From positions 1 to 22,748 of the forward strand of contig CAMNAB010000038.1 of the NCBI GenBank assembly GCA_946530355.1: a stretch of DNA of 22,748 nucleotides, read 5' to 3'. The notes beneath the pieces were generated by a model. That model was given only the letters and a program-made list of their open reading frames with translations. It ran no database searches and was not told where the DNA came from. The DNA is from Firm-04 sp003446315. GTDB lineage: Bacteria; Bacillota; Clostridia; Oscillospirales; Ruminococcaceae. A program made the position numbers and the translations under genes. Positions 21,290-22,748 of this stretch are shown here, piece by piece (position 1 is the stretch's first letter; every line of letters begins with the position of its first letter).

Positions 21290-21318
21290 TTGACAATGCG
21301 CATAATGCGTGTTATAAT
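21290..21318 (+). promoter_or_regulatory. Perfect consensus promoter of hicAB with spacer operator
   Basis: TTGACA (21290-21295), a 17-base spacer and TATAAT (21313-21318). The spacer contains ATGCGCAT (21296-21303), a perfect palindrome, and AATGCG occurs twice (21295 and 21304). HicB proteins with a DNA-binding C terminus usually bind such sites to repress their own operon; that this site is the HicB operator is inference. Confidence 0.85.
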
Positions 21319-21337
21319 ATATACAGGAGGTGAGGAA

Positions 21338-21523
21338 ATGACAGCAAAGGAAATGCTCAGGATCTTGAAAGCCGATGGCTGGATAGAGAAATCACAAAGA
21401 GGATCACATCTTCAACTGATACATCCTCACAAACCGGGCAAAGTTACAGTTCCGATGCATACCGGCAAAGACCTTGATCCAAAAACAGCAAACTCAATCC
21501 TAAAACAAGCGGGGCTGAAATAA
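21338..21523 (+). CDS. hicA: HicA family mRNA interferase toxin
   Basis: This 61-aa protein matches HicA in size and pattern: T-A-K-E-M-L-R-I-L-K-A-D-G-W, then R-G-S-H-L-Q-L-I-H-P with the catalytic His24 in G-S-H, then V-T-V-P-M-H and L-D-P-K-T-A-N-S-I-L-K-Q-A-G-L. AGGAGG (21325-21330) lies 7 bases upstream of the ATG. HicA has a double-stranded-RNA-binding-like fold and cleaves mRNA when free of HicB. A GCGGGGCT/AGCCCCGC hairpin covers its stop codon. Confidence 0.95.
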   Translation: MTAKEMLRILKADGWIEKSQRGSHLQLIHPHKPGKVTVPMHTGKDLDPKTANSILKQAGLK

Positions 21524-21531
21524 GCCCCGCG
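21509..21531 (+). promoter_or_regulatory. Hairpin overlapping the hicA stop and preceding hicB
   Basis: GCGGGGCT and AGCCCCGC surround a 6-base loop that contains the hicA stop region, just before the hicB ribosome binding site. It may adjust the toxin to antitoxin ratio or mRNA stability. The GCGGGG/CCCCGC arms echo those in the flanking repeats. Confidence 0.55.
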
Positions 21532-21546
21532 AAAGGAGTGTATCAT

Positions 21547-21948
21547 ATGAAATATATTTATCCTGTCTGTATTTACCCCGGAGATAACAGCGGCTATACG
21601 GTAATTGTTCCTGATCTGCCCGGATGTGTAACCGAGGGTGAAACAATCGCAGATGCCCTTGAACAGGCGATCGATGCAGCTTCCGGCTGGGTGCTGGATG
21701 AACTGGAGGACGGAAAAAATGCACCGGAACCGTCCAGAGCGGAAGACACAAAAGCCGATGAATACGAAGGCGGAATCGTCAGCGTGATCATGTTGGACAT
21801 TGATGCATACGCAGAAAAGTATGGTAATAAAGCAGTGCGTAAAAATTGTACCATTCCGGCATGGCTGAATACTGCCGCTGAAAAAGCACACCTGAACTTC
21901 TCTCAAATTCTGCAAACCGCATTGCAGGAGCGACTGCATCTCGGATAA
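21547..21948 (+). CDS. hicB: HicB family antitoxin
   Basis: This 133-aa protein has the HicB partial RNase H fold: Y-P-V-C-I-Y-P-G-D-N-S-G-Y-T-V-I-V-P-D-L-P-G-C-V-T-E-G-E-T, then A-L-E-Q-A-I-D-A-A. The C terminus (R-K-N-C-T-I-P-A-W-L-N-T-A-A-E-K, L-N-F-S-Q-I-L-Q-T-A-L-Q) is a ribbon-helix-helix DNA-binding domain, consistent with autoregulation. ATG at 21547 is chosen over GTG at 21538 because AAAGGAG (21532-21538) is 8 bases upstream. It forms an operon with hicA. Confidence 0.94.
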   Translation: MKYIYPVCIYPGDNSGYTVIVPDLPGCVTEGETIADALEQAIDAASGWVLDELEDGKNAPEPSRAEDTKADEYEGGIVSVIMLDIDAYAEKYGNKAVRKNCTIPAWLNTAAEKAHLNFSQILQTALQERLHLG

Positions 21949-21949
21949 A

Positions 21950-21997
21950 AGCGCCCCTCTCAGACCGCAAATAATGCGATTTGAGAGGGGCTTTCTC
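21950..21997. terminator. Bidirectional terminator between hicB and the DUF1492 gene
   Basis: GCCCCTCTCA (21953-21962) pairs with TGAGAGGGGC (21982-21991), with an inner CGCA/TGCG pairing. CTTTCTC follows on the plus strand and GCTTTTATCC on the minus strand. Confidence 0.82.
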
Positions 21998-22000
21998 TGC

Positions 22001-22396
22001 CTATTCGAGATCCGGACGAAGTGCACGCACAGCATTCAGCGCGTCGCCATGCAGACGACAAATATGCTCATAGGATTGCTCACGGTCGGCTGCGACTCTG
22101 ACAAGACTTTCCCCGTTGATGTAAACTTTCTGCAACAACATTTTAAGCTTTTCGTTCTGAACTGCCTCGATCGTATCGGTTATTTCTTTGCGAGTTACTC
22201 CAAGTGTATCAAGATAAGCCGCTGCATCATTACATGCATCTACATACTGCGCAACAGCGTCATCTAACGCTACACTTTGCCCTTCATGATCTTTCAAACG
22301 AATTGCTTCCGCTTTCAGCTCATTAAGATGCGCTGAAACTTCATCTGCTCGTGCAATGCTTTCACGATACTGCTGCAAGTATTCCTTCGCCGTCAT
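22001..22396 (-). CDS. DUF1492-type phage regulator (sigma-70 region 4-like)
   Basis: This 131-aa protein starts M-T-A-K-E-Y-L-Q-Q-Y and has the layout of DUF1492/ArpU-like phage proteins: a helical N-terminal part with A-D-E-V-S-A-H-L-N-E-L-K, a middle V-T-R-K-E-I-T-D-T-I-E-A-V segment, then L-K-M-L-L-Q-K-V-Y-I-N-G-E-S-L-V-R-V-A-A and a C-terminal helix-turn-helix ending E-H-I-C-R-L-H-G-D-A-L. Such proteins are late transcription regulators in phages. It is convergent to hicB and overlaps a small membrane frame by ATGA at its start. No structural phage genes are present, so it is a remnant or part of a small mobile island. Confidence 0.8.
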   Translation of the reverse strand: MTAKEYLQQYRESIARADEVSAHLNELKAEAIRLKDHEGQSVALDDAVAQYVDACNDAAAYLDTLGVTRKEITDTIEAVQNEKLKMLLQKVYINGESLVRVAADREQSYEHICRLHGDALNAVRALRPDLE

Positions 22397-22497
22397 TCGT
22401 CATCGTCCTCTCTTTCTATGACCATCAGCCACACAATCAGCAGCAGTGCCGTCTCAATTGCCAGTGTGCCGATCGCACCGACGGCAATGCCGATCAA
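22393..22497 (-). CDS. Possible small membrane protein overlapping the DUF1492 gene (34 aa or longer)
   Basis: The minus-strand frame ends in TGA at 22393-22395, overlapping the DUF1492 start as ATGA. It reads L-I-G-I-A-V-G-A-I-G-T-L-A-I-E-T-A-L-L-L-I-V-W-L-M-V then E-R-E-D-D-D-E: one transmembrane helix with an acidic tail. No ATG is available; a TTG at 22497 is a possible start. The frame stays open back to a TGA at 22594-22596, through repeat copy B. It may be a genuine small protein whose 5' end was replaced by the repeat. Confidence 0.4.
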   Translation of the reverse strand: MIGIAVGAIGTLAIETALLLIVWLMVIEREDDDE

Positions 22498-22521
22498 CAG
22501 CGCAATATTATCCCCGCCGGC

Positions 22522-22656
22522 ATTTTCTAAAGTCCACCGGCGGGGAAGCCCCGCTGTAAATGATCTAAAGTTTACCGGATATGGATATGCAAATCAGGCG
22601 AAAATCGTTGCTTTTTTCCTTTTTATATGCTATAATGACTATATCATTCCATAAGC
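22522..22656 (+). repeat. Dispersed repeat element, copy B
   Basis: Same orientation as copy A. A diverged half unit (TCTAAAGTCCACCGG) precedes a full unit at the same 38-base period. Bases 22543-22616 are identical to 21046-21119. Copy B then has about 30 extra bases before the shared CCATAAGCGG end; these include TATAATGACTATATCATT. Confidence 0.88.
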
Positions 22657-22748
22657 GGCTGCAATTGCTGCGATGCCCTCATTTTTGATCCGGCGGAACA
22701 CTTTTGTATAATCGGAAAACCTGTTCGGCGGTGTCAGCAATATTTTGT
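22639..22748 (-). CDS. C-terminal fragment of an unidentified protein (runs off the right edge)
   Basis: On the minus strand the frame is open from the window edge to TAG at 22639-22641. The 35 visible residues include T-P-P-N-R-F-S-D-Y-T-K-V-F-R-R-I-K-N-E-G-I-A-A-I-A-A-A-Y-G-M-I. The mixed amphipathic composition looks like real protein. Its last codons overlap the end of repeat copy B. I do not recognise it. Confidence 0.5.
   Translation of the reverse strand, partial: KILLTPPNRFSDYTKVFRRIKNEGIAAIAAAYGMI

Noticed and set aside
22418..22654. Plus-strand 78-residue frame at the right end
   Set aside because: It lies opposite the small membrane frame and through the repeat, with Ser/Ala/Pro-rich shadow composition and no ribosome binding site.
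21007..22656. CRISPR array
   Set aside because: The 38-base units are tandem without spacers and occur in only two places, so they are not a CRISPR array.

Overview
The window looks like a chromosomal segment of a Gram-positive, low-to-mid GC gut Firmicute, most likely a Ruminococcus-type member of the Oscillospirales. This rests on the rimP-nusA-ylxR-ylxQ-infB-rbfA-nrnA-truB-ribF gene order, strong AGGAGG ribosome binding sites, consensus SigA promoters, a threonine-stalk cell-wall protein with an R-T-G-D type sorting signal, and a secreted protein with a dockerin-like EF-hand. The taxonomic call is inference. No rRNA, tRNA or CRISPR array was seen.

Layout. (1) Positions 1-900: the 3' end of a wall-anchored surface protein with an extreme Thr stalk, then two strong hairpin terminators. 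(2) 887-1980, minus strand: a phosphoribosyltransferase-fold protein with an unusual PRPP loop, then a small phage-type protein, separated by a long palindrome. (3) 2206-11262, plus strand: a long translation and RNA-metabolism operon. A consensus-like promoter and a terminator-like leader hairpin precede rimP, nusA, rnpM/ylxR, an L7Ae-family gene (ylxQ), infB, an 82-aa acidic protein of unknown function, rbfA, nrnA, truB and ribF. (4) 11375-16679: a tightly overlapping operon with an ABC ATPase, an ABC-2 permease, a GldG-type membrane protein, a DUF4340 protein and a 95-aa unknown protein, closed by a strong terminator. This resembles the gliding-type GldA/F/G transporter in an organism unlikely to glide. 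(5) 16680-19313: an AT-rich region, a consensus promoter with a 12-bp palindrome at the predicted start site, and a secreted EF-hand / leucine-rich repeat / transglutaminase-like protein. (6) 19498-20924, minus strand: thiD and an Imm26-like gene with a perfect consensus promoter. (7) 21007-22748: a small accessory island. Two copies of a dispersed repeat, sharing 74 identical bases, flank a hicAB toxin-antitoxin pair and a DUF1492 phage-type regulator. An unidentified gene runs off the right edge.

How the genes work together. The central operon couples transcription elongation control (NusA), ribosome maturation (RimP, RbfA), initiation (IF-2), RNA turnover (NrnA), tRNA modification (TruB) and flavin synthesis (RibF), a set commonly linked in Firmicutes. 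The Gld-like operon probably makes one envelope complex: ATPase plus permease, with GldG and DUF4340 proteins as mostly extracytoplasmic partners. The best candidates for undescribed biology are this Gld-like set with its 95-aa companion, the repeat-flanked hicAB island next to an Imm26-like gene, and the secreted LRR/transglutaminase protein.
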